Of a stretch of 64,000 bases of DNA, positions 46,401 to 58,100 are shown piece after piece. The DNA is taken from positions 341,383 to 405,382 of the forward strand of contig ML769405.1 in the NCBI GenBank assembly GCA_009733575.1. The letters are read 5' to 3'. Numbering within the stretch: the first letter of the stretch is position 1; each line of letters begins with the position of its first letter. This stretch comes from Gymnopus androsaceus JB14 (lineage: Eukaryota > Basidiomycota > Agaricomycetes > Agaricales > Omphalotaceae). A program made the position numbers and the translations under genes. The notes under the pieces are model-generated. The model was not told the DNA's origin. It did no database searches and worked only from the letters and a program-made list of their open reading frames with translations.

Positions 46401-48941
46401 AGAGCCATCAATAATTTGGAAGCCCGCTTTACTTCATGGGAAGAAAGTATCGTCTCACTCCGTGATCAGGTCGTTGCTGCACAAGAGGCAGAAGCACTCA
46501 GGCTGCAACATGAACGAGAAGCAGAGGAAGCACGATTGGAAGCAGAGCGGAAGAGATTGGCTATGGAGGAAGCGGAAAGAGCACGGTTGGAGAAGGAAAG
46601 GTTGGAGGAGGAAGAAAGGCAAAGTATGGAGCAAGCTCGATTGGCGGAACAAGCTCGTCTACGTCTGGAAGAAGAAGAGAAAGCTAGAGTGGAGAAGGAA
46701 CGATTAGAAGAGGCTGAAAGGATTAGATTGAATGAGATGCGCCTTGCAGAAGAGGCCCGCGTTAAGGCTGAGGAGGAAAAACTAGCACTGGAAGAGGCAG
46801 AGAAGGCTCGTTTGGAGCAGGAGAGAGTGGCAATGACCATGAAGCTGAAAGAGACGGAAGGAAAGTTGGAAGCTGAGCGTCAGCTTCATGCTGAAAGAGA
46901 ACGTTTAGCGGAGGAGGAGGCCAGAAAGGCTCGGTTGGAACGTGAGAAATTGGACGAGGAACGGAATCAGGCTGTGAAGCAGCTCGAAGCGGCTAATATC
47001 AGTCTCGAAGAAGGCAAGTTGGCCGTCCAAGTCATACTTTCTCCCCTTTTAACTTGCATACATAGATGTCTTTGGTATTCGCATTACACCTGCCGACGGC
47101 TATCCTTCCCTGACTCAAGGAACGAAAGATATCCTAGCTGTCATGGCTCGCTTGCGAAAAAGGCTTCGCTCCATTGGTATCAATGAAGCTGCACGTCCCC
47201 AATCAAGCAACTCTACTCTTCCCGGGACAGATAGGGCTCATGCCATGCGACAGGAACTCCTAGTTCTCAAAGATGAAGTAACCGCTCTTCCCGACACTGT
47301 GGAGGTCGCGTCCGTTAACGTGCAGCTCAAGTCCTTGAGAAGTGACATTGAAGCTTCTCTCACGTTGATGGATCGCGTAGATTGTCTGGCAACTCTATGC
47401 GATGCCCTAGCCACCTGTGACGGCGCGTTAAGCGATCTATTGGAACACATCGACAGCTTTCCTGCTCCGCCATTGAGTCTGCTTTCATCATCTTATACCA
47501 GTCCACCCAACTCGACCCCCGAAGAGCAACTAAATGGCAGACTCTCTTTCACAAAGTCTACCGTTGATGCTATGACCACCGCGTTCGAACCCGTCAAGGA
47601 TGATAGACGCGCTGTTGCTGAAAATGACCGTATACTTCAGACCTGGAGTGAGCTGGAGGAGATGGGCAACGATCGCGTCAGTGGCAAAAAATCCAGGCCG
47701 AGCAGTGTCATGAGCACTCAGAGCTCTGGCCGTAGCAGTAGTCGTATCTCTCTTACCAAGGCTAAGGCTCAGTTCCCCCCACTTCAAGCTGGTCCAAGTA
47801 CCGGCCCAAGTGCCAAGATACGGAAATCGAGCGGCTACGCGTCTTTATCAGTCTCGTCTTCGATACCGCGTGGTCGGCTCAATGTTCCTTCTTCTACTCC
47901 CGACAATTCCAGGAGAGCATTCTCTGGTTCCGACGAACCTGCTAGTCGCTCGACAAGCCGTATGTCCAGTCGATCGATCCAACCGCGAACGGTTTCTGGA
48001 GGGTCACTATACGGAACCACGTACGCGTCTCGTCAGCGAACAACCAGCTTGACTCCTCTTACCGCTACCCCACCACCGCGACGAAATATCTCTGGTGGGC
48101 ACACGCGTGCCCAGACATCTACTACGTCTCAGAAAAAGAAACGTGATCCTTCGCCCAGTCTATCTGATGCTTCTCAGTCGTATAATGGTCCCACCTCTAC
48201 ATGGTCGAGGGCACCGCGTATCTCCTTCCACGGCGTACCTCGTATGACTACCCCGCAGAAGCGATCTACTCCTCCACGGAAAACCTATGTTGCAAATCCC
48301 AAAAGCAAGCTGGATGTAGCTGTCGGGGATGTAGTCAACAGCCTTCCCATTGGTATCAACATTGAAGGGGTTTCAGGAAGTTGGAAAGATCAAAGTGGTA
48401 AATACTGGATTGGAGACCAAGATCCAAAATTGTGCTTTTGCCGTATTTTGCGGTCTCAGACAGTTATGGTTCGTGTAGGAGGAGGATGGACGGAGTTATC
48501 AAAGTATGTTTTATAGCTATCCTGGAAGCATTCACTTACTCACCGAATGCTAGATTTATTCGGGGTCATTTCGCAGACAGCTTCAGATTGCTTACTTCCT
48601 CAGACTCTCCTGGTATGCACGCCAGTGGAGAGGAACGATGGATCAGTTCTGCCACACTTCTGGAAGAACGTGATACTCCTCCAGGACCTCCCAAGACGCC
48701 TGAACCAAAAGTTTCACCGTTGCCAAGTTTCGCATTATCGACTCCTTCAGGACACAGTCCTCGGTCTTTGCTGTCTACTCCCTCTACTAAGGGATCACCC
48801 TTAACACCACTACAATTTCTTCGTCGCGCGGAGCCTGATGCTCCATTTTTCGCACGACCAGAAACACCAACTAAAACACCATCCAAGACTCGGACGAATG
48901 CTGCACATACATCTGCTAGACAGTCTATATGGAGACCATAA
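43422..48941 (+). CDS. GAS2-related (GAR) domain cytoskeletal protein, 1748 residues
   Basis: Exons 43422-43628, 43682-43871, 43935-44526, 44582-47013, 47066-48503 and 48554-48941 give 5247 nt with no break. The N-terminal 900 residues are mostly helical (spectrin-like spacing, e.g. LELTLTTIYALDKLLHLLRD, RQRAQRLSDDMVGRIGRLREARKIW). A highly charged Glu/Arg coiled coil follows, then a conserved VFGIRITPADGYPS block, a Ser/Arg-rich basic region of about 250 residues, and a GAR domain near residue 1600 (GSWKDQSGKYWIGD...CFCRILRSQTVMVRVGGGWTELSKFI), then a Ser/Pro-rich end. GAR domains bind microtubules in GAS2 and spectraplakins. In fungi such proteins have been compared with Kar9-type cortical adaptors, so a role in microtubule or spindle placement is likely. 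Two introns use GC donors (GCAAGT after 43628 and after 47013); a GT alternative breaks the frame in both cases. Confidence 0.88.
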
Positions 48942-49138
48942 GTGTAATTATTACTGCGTGGATTCATCGCTATCCAGATACGGACTTTGTGCTTTAACCT
49001 ATTTTTTTTTTTGTATTCCTTCGTACTTATGGATATTAGATGAATGAACGGTTAACATTCTACATATGTACAACTTGTTATAATAATATGCTGAGAGCGC
49101 TTGGATAGCGCATTCCAGGGACTTTCTTCCGAACCGCC

Positions 49139-50311
49139 ATGCTTAGAGCATCCATCAAATCTCGTTTTTTGCACAACTTTGGAAGACAGTATTCAACGGA
49201 GAGAAGCAGATACTAGCAGGACCTTCACCAGACCACTTCCCGTGGCCATTAGTGCGAGCCTTATAGCTTTTACCTCGTTCTACTTGTTCTTTCCGGATGC
49301 TTGGGCGCGGCTTGAGAGATTCAAGTTCGCGTGGCGCACCAACCTCCAAATACGAAAAGTTGTCCCCTTCCCATTTCACTCCTTGCACTATAACTGCAAG
49401 TGAACCCAATGGACCCAATTCGCGTCTCATAACCATTTCCATTCCACCTAAATGTGTCCCGGGATCAGGAGGAAACGCGTTTTCCTTCAATATGGTCCGT
49501 TTTCGTCAAAGACAGTGACATTCAGGTTGAACGGCCCTATACGCCTCTAGAAGGAATCGATGCTCAAGGTCAGATGCGTTTTTGGATCAAGAAATACCCG
49601 GGCGGCGAAGTGGGACGGTGGCTGCATTCCAAAAAAGTCGGAGACGAGATTGAGATTAGAGGGCCGCTGCAGACGTGGTTTTGGAAGGACGATGATGCGT
49701 GGGATGAGGTTGTAATGGTAAGTACTATGAATGTATACACTATTCACGTTTTGCCTTCAATTCGTTCGTTTGTAGATCTCTGGTGGAACTGGAATTACAC
49801 CGTTCTACCAACTTTATCATGAAATCATCTCGCAGAAAGTCTCGCCAAAAACACGGATTTACTCTGCTGCATTCTTCGCGCTCTCCTTCCGAGCTTCCTC
49901 CGCCGGAAATCATGCAGCCCTTGTTTTCTTATGCGGAAGAGTATCCCGGAGAGGTTTCGATTAGCGCGTTTTCGTTGATAGCCTGGGCGAGAATGCCGAT
50001 CAGGGATTGAATCTGAAAGTAGGACGTATCAACAAAGCTACACTCTTGTCAAGTATGACGGAGAGAAAGTCATCGTCATGGATGTACCCTTTCGCGAGCT
50101 CACCGGCGTTGGATGTGCGAAAGACCTTGTTCTTAGTGTGTGGCCCAGAACCGTGCGTAGTCTGTTTCTCTAATCTGGAAATTTATTGATCACAATGTGT
50201 AGAATGGTCGCTGCGATTTCTGGCCCGTATGGTAGAAATTTCTCCCAAGGGCCAGTGAAAGGGGTTTTAGCTGACCTAGGTGTAACTTCGAATCAAGTGT
50301 ACAAACTTTAA
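49139..50311 (+). pseudogene. NADH-cytochrome b5 reductase-like, copy 1, several frameshifts
   Basis: An ATG at 49139 starts an Arg-rich presequence (MLRASIKSRFLHNFGRQYS), followed by a membrane helix (VAISASLIAFTSFYLFFPDA), the FAD-binding part with VERPYTPLEGID and GGEVGRWLHSKKVGDEIEIRGP, an intron after VVM, the NAD-binding ISGGTGITPFYQLYHEI, then LLHSSRSPSELPPPEI. Another intron lies before the C-terminus (VAAISGPYGRNFSQGP...NQVYKL). The domain order matches mitochondrial cytochrome b5 reductases (Mcr1-like), flavoenzymes passing electrons from NADH to cytochrome b5. At least four one-base shifts occur (near 49205, 49315, 49463 and 49850). One of them, an extra G near 49463, is absent from copy 2. 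Confidence 0.75.
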
Positions 50312-50405
50312 TAGTAACGCAAAAGTAATGTATCTCTACTCGGATAATATCCAATTAATTTGCTTTCCTGCCCAGAATGGAATGGCAGTCTCGTTCTTAG
50401 ATGTG
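49404..50405 (+). repeat. Duplicated segment, left copy (partner 52408-53375)
   Basis: About 1 kb shared in direct orientation with 52408-53375. It begins inside the reductase gene and ends inside the 3' end of the dihydroorotase gene. The last 70 bp (50336-50405, minus strand) encode the same IPFWAGKQINWILSE tail as the real dihydroorotase. Confidence 0.88.
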
Positions 50406-50527
50406 GGATTGAAAAAACTGCTCGAAAGCAACTAGGAAACTGGGGATTACATGAGGGAAAGAGTGAAATTAGAAGACTGAGAAGGCAGTAATGTAGCATA
50501 AAAGAAAAATGTGCTGAACAAGAAATT

Positions 50528-52041
50528 TTACGGTTGTAGCCAAAGGTCGACGCAAATACGGTTATTTCCGGCCACTTTATCAAGATTCTCTAGATTCTCC
50601 TTGGAGAGAGACTGAACGCCCTCCTCGGACACATTCATCCTTTTGCCATCCCCAACAATTGTAGAAGTCATTCCACCCCACTTTCTCTTCTTGCTTTCTT
50701 GTTGGCCCATGTCAGCATCCTGATTTTCGCCCCTAGACGGAGACGGATATGGAGATTCCTGATATTCCTTGCGAGAAGGTGGTCGTGAGCCTGAACCTGA
50801 GCCAGAAGGAGATCCAGATCCACATGGTCCAGGTGGACCCATACTTGGAGGAGGAGACGAAGATGGTGGATGAGGCAAAGAACTAGGCGGAGGAGCAGGA
50901 GCAGGAGAACGACAAGTTCGCCAGTGATTTATGGGGTCACATAAGCTCTCGACTGCTGCCTCAGCGGTCCATTCACTAAGCTCTTGAGTAAAGCTCTGGT
51001 TCATACTGGCCACCAGGCGACGGAGGAATTGAAAAAGCCTGAATATCGCAATTGATCGTGTCGACGATTCAGGTGCAACCACATTAAAGGACAAAAGTGA
51101 TTCCTTTGGAATAGCTATTCGATCTTTCTCCCAATAAGAGACGTAGATATCAACACCAGTGGCACTGAGAGAATGTCCATAGATGTGCCTATCACGAAGG
51201 CCAAGTGCCCGACGACAATGCTGTAACGTTGTCAAGTACATTGTTAACTGGCCTAGATCGTTCACAACGGAAGCGTGTTTGAATTCACCAGGGAACATAA
51301 TGAAGGAGAGCTCGCCAAGATGCATACAAGTCCAGTCACCAGATGATAGCAGCTTGGCTGATTCCACACCAGCCGGGATCTTACACAAAGCTGCATCCAT
51401 CAGGGAATCATACATAGATGTCGGGGCATAATAGACCAGGAGACTGTCCGCCTTCGCGTCCGAGATGGCAACATCTGTTGGTTTCACAAAAATTTGTTCC
51501 TCTATACTAGTTAAGGAAATTGAGATTGGATGAGATTTTAGATGGGTATCGGACAAGCGATCAACAACATACAGGAGCTTTCCGGGCAACTCCTCGTTTT
51601 CCGCTGGGTAATCAAATGCTAACTCCAAGAGGTCGTGAAACGGCTGACGGAATTTGGCCTCTTTCATGTCCTTAGTGACATTGCCGAACCTGTACGAAAT
51701 CCAAGCCAGTGTGCGCATCGAAGAACGGATAACTTGCGCCTCATCGTCATCTTGTAAGAAAGTTGGGTCCTGAGGTCCAGACTCGATGATATTCTTGAAG
51801 AAGTCCTGTTCAGCTTCTCGAGGTTTGAAGAGCTGACTGGCCTGTAACAATATTATAATATTAGACAAAGAAAGGGAGAGGACTACATACGTCATATTTT
51901 AATCCTACGGGATACACCGTTTGTGACCATAAGGCGATTTCGCTCGAAATTGTAGCTTGATGATTGGGGTGGATTTTTGCCGGACGTCGAATCGCAGCTT
52001 GATTGACCCATGCGTTCCACTTCGTTTGAGTCCGTACACAG
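50528..52041 (-). CDS. FunK1-related protein without kinase domain
   Basis: Two firm exons (52041-51891 and 51841-50528) join in phase 0 across a 49 bp intron. The 5' end is less certain: a further exon upstream, up to about 52285, is likely. The first 370 residues resemble the domain that precedes fungal FunK1 kinases, including a TSMYDSLMDAAL stretch, a GELSFIMFPGEFKH motif that recalls a PD-(D/E)xK-like core, and RALGLRDRHIYGHSLSATGVDIYVSYWEKDR. The kinase part is missing. Instead the protein ends in a Pro/Ser-rich, then basic region (ESKKRKWGG) that could be a nuclear signal. The gene sits between the two copies of the reductase segment, so it was probably there before, or was moved with, the duplication. 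Confidence 0.6.
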
Positions 52042-52407
52042 CTGAGTTGGGAAGTGAGTTGGGAAGATCTAGATCAATCGCAGGCAGCTAGAAAGAATCA
52101 TACTCAGAGGGCGAGACTTTGTTGTTTCCCGGACTATGAATATGTCGTGTGAGAAACGATAGCACGTTGGATGAGCACCGATAGCACGTTGGATGAACTA
52201 TACGCACCTTGAGGTAAAAAGATAGGCCGCTGAACCCGGGCTTGAGGGTGGTCCACGCATTGCCATACCATCCGACAGGACATGATGATGAGTGAAATGA
52301 AGAGACACTGTATCACGTGAAACTGAGCCATTTCTCAAGTACATATATGATCTATCTCTCAAACTTTCGCTGTGCCGACATGTTTCAAGCAGACGTGAAC
52401 GCAGGAT

Positions 52408-53281
52408 GAACCCAGTGGATCCAATTCGCGTCTCATAGCCCTTGCCATTCCATCTAAATGCGACCCGGAATCAGAGGAAACGCGTTTTCCTTCAATATTG
52501 TCCGTTTTCGTCAAAGACAGTGGCATCCAGGTTGAATGGCCCTATAAGCCTCTAGAAGGAATCGATGCTCAAGGTTAGATGCGTTTTCGGATCAAGGAAT
52601 ACGCGGGCGGCGAAGTGGGACGGTGGCTGCATTCCAAAGAAGTCGGAGACGAGATTGAGATTAGAGGGCCGCTGCAGACGTGGTTTTGGAAGGACGATGA
52701 TACGTGGAGATGAGGTTGTAATGGTAAGTACTATGAACGTATACACTATTCACGTTTTGCCTTCAATTCGTTCGTTTATAGATCTCTGGTGGAACTGGAA
52801 TTACACCATTCTACCAACTTTATCACGAAATCATCTCGCAGAAAGTCTCGCCAAAGACACGGTTTACTCTGCTGCATTCTTCGCGCTCTCCTTCCGAGCT
52901 TCCTCCGCCGGAAATCATGCAGCTCTTGTTTTCTTATGCAGAAGAGCATCCGGAGAGGTTTCGATTGCGCGTTTTCGTTGATAGCCTGGGCTCGAATGCA
53001 AGGGCATATCAACAAAGCTACACTCCTGTCAAGTATGATGGAGAGCAATTCATCGCCATGGATGTACCCTTTCGCAAACTCACCGGCGTAAAGACCTTGT
53101 TCTCAGTGTGTGGTCTGGAACTGTGCGTAGTCTGTTTCTCTAATCTGAAAATGTATTGACCATTCAATGTAGAATGGTCACTGCGATTTCTGGCCCGTAT
53201 GGTAGAAATTTCTCCCAAGGGCCAGTGAAAGTGGTTTTAGCTGACCTAGGTGCAACTTCGAATCAAGTGTACAAACTTTAA
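52408..53281 (+). pseudogene. NADH-cytochrome b5 reductase-like, copy 2, 5' truncated
   Basis: It begins inside the FAD domain, lacking the presequence and membrane helix. It retains the GGEVGRWLHSK, intron, ISGGTGITPFYQLYHEI, LPPPEI region and the C-terminus ending SNQVYKL. The VERPYTPL motif has decayed, and a 2 bp loss after KDT near 52860 and other changes disrupt the frame. Its 3' end converges on the dihydroorotase gene with only about 25 bp between stop codons. Confidence 0.8.
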
Positions 53282-53375
53282 TAGTAACACAAAAGTAATG
53301 TCATCTCTACTCGGATAATATCCAATTAATTTGCTTTCCTGCCCAGAATGGAATGACAGTCTCGTTCTTGGATGT
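52408..53375 (+). repeat. Duplicated segment, right copy (partner 49404-50405)
   Basis: See the left copy. In this copy the dihydroorotase homology continues into the complete gene, so the gene order here is the original one at the 3' side. Confidence 0.88.
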
Positions 53376-54521
53376 GTACCCTTCTTCGGGGATTGAGAAA
53401 GCTGCTCCGCTCGCCCCCCTTTTGAGCACCACCTTCGCTCCCGTTACCTGGTTTCTTCGTAAAATTCGCGGCCGAATGTGCTAACAAAACCTTCAAGCTT
53501 GTCGAGAGCTCCAAAGGATTCTAGTATATGGGCTGTCAAGGGAAGTAAGATGGGCGACGTGTAGATACCAGCAGCACAACCGCATGAAGGTGTACTGGTT
53601 GATTTATTGTAGCGAGGGGATGAGGAGCAGAATCTGAGCCCAGGAAGAATCGCGAGTGGCCTGTTTCTGCGTATTCAGTATGGTTTCATGGTACATTGCG
53701 CCAACACACACCTTCTTTGATTACTTCGCGAAGAGCTTGACGGTCGTCAGGATACTTTGCTACAGGTTTGCAGAAATTCCACGATTGCCCAGCCCAATCG
53801 TCTACCGTCAATGCCAGGTGATGTACAGTGATGGTGCACGCGACTGTAGGTCCGCAAGCTTTCACGGCCTCTACGGCGGCTCGCGTCGTGGCGTGCTCGA
53901 GAACAATTCGAAGTCGGGGGAAGGTTGAGTGTAGTTTATGCAGTTGTGGAAGAAATGAAGGTTCAGCGTTGAGAACGTGGATGTTCTGTAAATGATAATC
54001 AACAGAAGCCGATAGATGAAGACCGAATATACTTGCATTCGCAGCATCAGACGGTACTTCTCCGTGAAGATTAAGAACCATATCCACGTCCTGCATAGCT
54101 TCAAAAACAGGATAATACACTTCGTATGACTCAATTCCTCCATCCGAATTGGTTGTAACACCTCGAGGGTAAGATTTTACTCCGACAATTCCTGCGTCTT
54201 TGGCCTTGCGAATCTCATCAGGAGTAAGCTCTGGAGAAAGATAAAGAGTCATGAGGAATTCGACATTGGGCTCTGATCTTTTCAAGATTAGCCTTGTAGG
54301 TCAAGGCTTGATCAGTTGTTGTAATTGGAGGTTTGAGGTTGGGCTATAAATTCTGATTATCAATGGAGGATCTAGAGGTCCAGGATGGTTTTTTGTACCA
54401 TGACATATGCTGTACTGAAGCCTCCCTTGCGCACATGGGGGGTGACAAGTTCGGATAGAGCTCCTTGGCGGAGATGTACATGAAAATCAGCAGGATCTGT
54501 AACGCTAAGAACTTCGGCCAT
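53307..54521 (-). pseudogene. URA4: Dihydroorotase (pyrimidine synthesis) with frameshifts
   Basis: The enzyme closes carbamoyl aspartate to dihydroorotate. An ATG at 54521 starts MAEVLSVTDPADFHVHLRQG, with the metal-binding HxH, and an intron at 54398-54344 joins YVM to PNLKPPITTTDQ. Further signature pieces are LYLSPELTPDE, VVLNLHGE-like MVLNLHGE, LEHATT, TVHHLALTVDDWAGQ and GSDSAPHP, then CGCAAGIYTSPILLP and a C-terminus FWAGKQINWILSE with stop at 53307. The order and active-site residues match the single-domain eukaryotic Ura4/PyrC type. As sequenced, the frame shifts near 54270, near 53590 and near 53460, though homology is continuous. The longer upstream start at 54638 is less likely. 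If the shifts are real, this haplotype lacks the enzyme unless another copy exists. Confidence 0.88.
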
Positions 54522-55174
54522 CGAAGATGAAATGAAATTGTCAGCGCCAACATTCCAGCGCATCACTGCAGCGCTGCGTGATTGCGGTCGCTTAGCGCTA
54601 ACAAGCGCCACAGACCAATTCACTTTCTCTGATCTCATTCCTCAGGTTCCTATAATGTTCAGTATACTCTTCACTCTGTGCTGCTTTGATTATTAATATC
54701 AGCAGCTCCATTATTAGTATCTGTCCCAATAGAACACTGATATTCCGAAACTCGAGAACTGAAAAGTGCTAAAGAGCCAACTTGGAGCCAACTTTATGGC
54801 TTGAACCCAGCGACCTATTCAAAACAAAATTGGGAATCAGAGACTCGGCTAGAAAAGCTCGAAAATATGATGAATGAAGAGGCCAATATCCCGAAGATCA
54901 AGTAAGTAGTGTCAAATAGACGCATCTCGTCGAAATCGCGTCTCGAAGCTCTCTATCGTAAACTACTGGATGCAGACACAAGGGTATTGCTACCTAGTAT
55001 CTACAAGGACATTGTTCAGATATATCTGCCCTACCTGGCTTGATGGTAGATTCCAATGGGTCTTGAAGCCGTTGCACGTCAGCGCTCAGCACTCGTCGGT
55101 TCTTCAACCTTTATGATAATGGGTACCGATGCATTAATTATTCTATATCGATTCTACGCCTTCTAAAGATCGAT
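54522..55174. other. Intergenic, no firm gene
   Basis: A short + strand stretch near 54780-55050 has two readable pieces (EPTWSQLYGLNPATYSKQNW, EALYRKLLDADTRVLLPSIYKDI) that could be exons of a small gene or a remnant. No start, family or complete frame could be fixed. Confidence 0.3.
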
Positions 55175-58100
55175 CTACAAATCTTTGCTTTCCGTGTACC
55201 TGGAGCGCTTTTCGTCAAATATACCCTCAACGCTGTGTTTTCTTTTCAATCCCCTCCTAGCCTCGTCTTCATCCTCCTCCAGTTCTTTGATCGAACTGAG
55301 AAGTAGACCAAGACATACGTATTGGAAACTTCGTGTACCTGCCTGTACCGCTAGCTTGCGCGAGAATACCCAAGCTGACCATGCCTTTCCGCAAATCTCC
55401 CGTAAATCGCACTCATCTTCCGCCGTGAACACACCAGTTATTTTAGCTCTCGTATTTTTGACAAGAAATTGAGTGTCGTCCCTGGGGAATATTTCAGTCC
55501 GTTATCTGAGCGTCTAGAAAGATATTAAAACTAACCTCATCTTCGCCATCTTTAAACGTCTAGTTTTTATATTGGAAGTTTTAGCGGCGATGATACCCAA
55601 GATGACCTCTTCCTCGGTGAGTATTGTCTTGGAGGACAATGAGCAACAAGTACTGATATCCAGGAATTTGAGGACGTAGTCCTGATAGATTTGAGCTATA
55701 TCTGTGTCCTGCTCGTCGACGCTGATGCCAAGTGAAACCAGACGTTGTTGACACAATCGGTATAAATCATCTTCCTGAACGAAAGTACTCGAATCTGAAA
55801 TGACGGGGAGCGCTTTGGTTTTCATTTTAGGAGGGATCAAGACATTGTCTTCCACGGCTGGTAGAGTAACGCGTCTGAATAATCGACCCACGGCACGCTT
55901 AGATTTGTAGTACTGGCTGGAGTCGGGGTTGACGTTTTCGAATGCACTCCAATCTGGCCTTGGGGAGAAGTGCAGTTTAGGAACCTCGGATGGATCTACA
56001 GGCTGATAACAAGAAGTGAATAAGGAAATACAGCATGATTATTGAAGATGTTACCTGTCCCGTTTTAGGATAGTCGACTGCATCACTATGCAGCTGAGAA
56101 AGCTTCAGACAATCTTCATGAAAAACGCCGCTTATATTTTGATCTGCAATTATCAGCCATCTGCTTGCGATGAGACCAATAAGCTGGACAGAAAGAATAA
56201 GAGGTGAAACCTATCGAACAGAGATGGGAGAGATTTACGTCGCTGTTAATGTACTCCATGATGAAGTCGGCAACGTCGTCCATCGTGCACTCCTGTTCAA
56301 GGTACTTTCTGTCTGGACGGGAATATTTAGCAGGCTCGTAAAATTTCTTTGGTTGTAAATCCGGATGTAGATCTAGCGGGATGACATTGTAAGTATCGCC
56401 GTCAAGATCACCGCCACCAAGCATCGATGGCATCGGTCGGGAGCCTAGGGAGAGAGTCACAATAGATTTTGTTAGCTGTGTGAATACGAACGGACCTTTG
56501 GTCGAAAAAACCAGAGTGTTAATGAGGGGCTCATGTTCAAAACACGATCCCGGCGGAGGCTTTCCGATTGCTCTTGCCAATTGGACATCACCTGGGTGAG
56601 ATACTGGAGACCGTGTAATGAGGACGTTCCCTGAGAGGTATTGAACTGGGCCGTCGGCAGGTTTCACAGCAGCAAAAACTTCCCGTTCACAAAGGTATTG
56701 GTGGATATCCGCAACGCCTACAAGACTCCAAGCGCCTTCAATAGGAATGCGAGTATGGTTTTTCAGGTCTTCCGCAAATTCCGTTAGTGAGTTGTATGTA
56801 GACTTGAATCAAGTTGCTCACCTCTCAATATGTGATGGCACGCATATTCAAGCATAGACTGGTGAAACGACTCTGGTTGAACAAGGTTATCCACACCTAG
56901 GCGAGAAAGTCCAAGCCAAATGGAAGTCATGCGAAATGAATTTCCGAGCCCGAAAGTTTCAAGCAGTCTGGCGGCAGTCTCGAGACGTTTAGTGGCAATA
57001 AGGGTTTTCTCAATTGCCCTATCTTGCAGTTCTTCAAAGGCTTTATAGGGCACTCCTAGGTCCTCCAGTAGCATGACAAGAGGGCGATTTAGCAAGAGTT
57101 TGAAGGGATGATCAAATAATTGAGCAACCTCAATTCGGCGCGTATCTATGGAAGAGAACTTCCGCATACTAGGACGCACACAGATCACCTTTCCCTGTAG
57201 CTTGTAATCAAGGCTGAGCATCCCTTTGTAGCCTCCGGTTCTGATCTGCAATGCAGGAGCGGTAGCGTCAATGAGGTTGCATGTACGGCGTCGTCTGGTT
57301 GCCCTGAGCTCTTGGTACACTTGTCGACTAAATTCCTGTGACATCGTGCCGACACCGTCCGTAAAGTTGTATTCTCCATCGGCAGTCTCGATGTCCTGAA
57401 TAAAGATGGTTTCTTCTACTTCAACGGTTGATGCTTCTGTGGAAGTGAAGGCCTGGGAGATTCGGGCCCCGTAAAGAGCAGGGCAGCGTCGAAGTTCGCC
57501 GGCAAAGGTCCCTATTCCATTGATGATAGAGAGTGTGTCGACCTTTCCTTTAAGAGCGTCGGTAAAAGGCTTGAGGAACCACACTACTTCAAGGATCAGT
57601 TTTAACGAACGATTTAATATTGTTTTTACTTGCCCGTGTGTTCCTTCAGCGAGCTTTGAGTGTAGGCTAAGAAATAGAATTTTCGACCCGCAATTACAAG
57701 CCCAGCTTCGGACATAAACCTTCCAAATCTTGAGCGAATGTATATCTCGCCATCGATATTTCGGTCATACCTAAGTAGGTGCAGAGCAATTCAGCTGGCA
57801 GATATCAATACCAAAATCACACTTACCGGTATTTCACACTGCCCTCATCTACAAACCGGACTTTCAGGAAACATTCATGCTTGGATGCATCAAATTTGCG
57901 GATAACACTGTTCGAGCGTTCGGTGAAAGGTCCTTCGGGATAGTAGCTTGTGGGAGTAATCGTGACATGATACGATGTGAACAAGCTCTTTTCAGACGTT
58001 GAATCAGAGCGAGGCGGCGTTCCCGCACAACTGTTTTTCGATCTCTTCTCCTCCTTCTCTGCCTCACGACGAGCGTGATTCTTTGCAGCTGAAGTAAAGC

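Noticed and set aside
46455..46840. Ser/Phe-rich minus-strand frames opposite the GAR gene
   Set aside because: Mirror of the Glu/Arg coiled coil on the other strand.
52158..52197. Short direct repeat GATAGCACGTTGGATGA as a regulatory array
   Set aside because: Only two copies, probably a simple local duplication in an intron or leader.
54780..55050. A small + strand gene between dihydroorotase and RdRP
   Set aside because: Two readable pieces but no start, no clear splice pair and no known family; not enough support.
56444..56496. An extra loop of 17 residues before the RdRP catalytic motif
   Set aside because: The stretch is an in-frame 51 bp intron with good borders (GTCCGT...CCTAG); removing it restores the family sequence.
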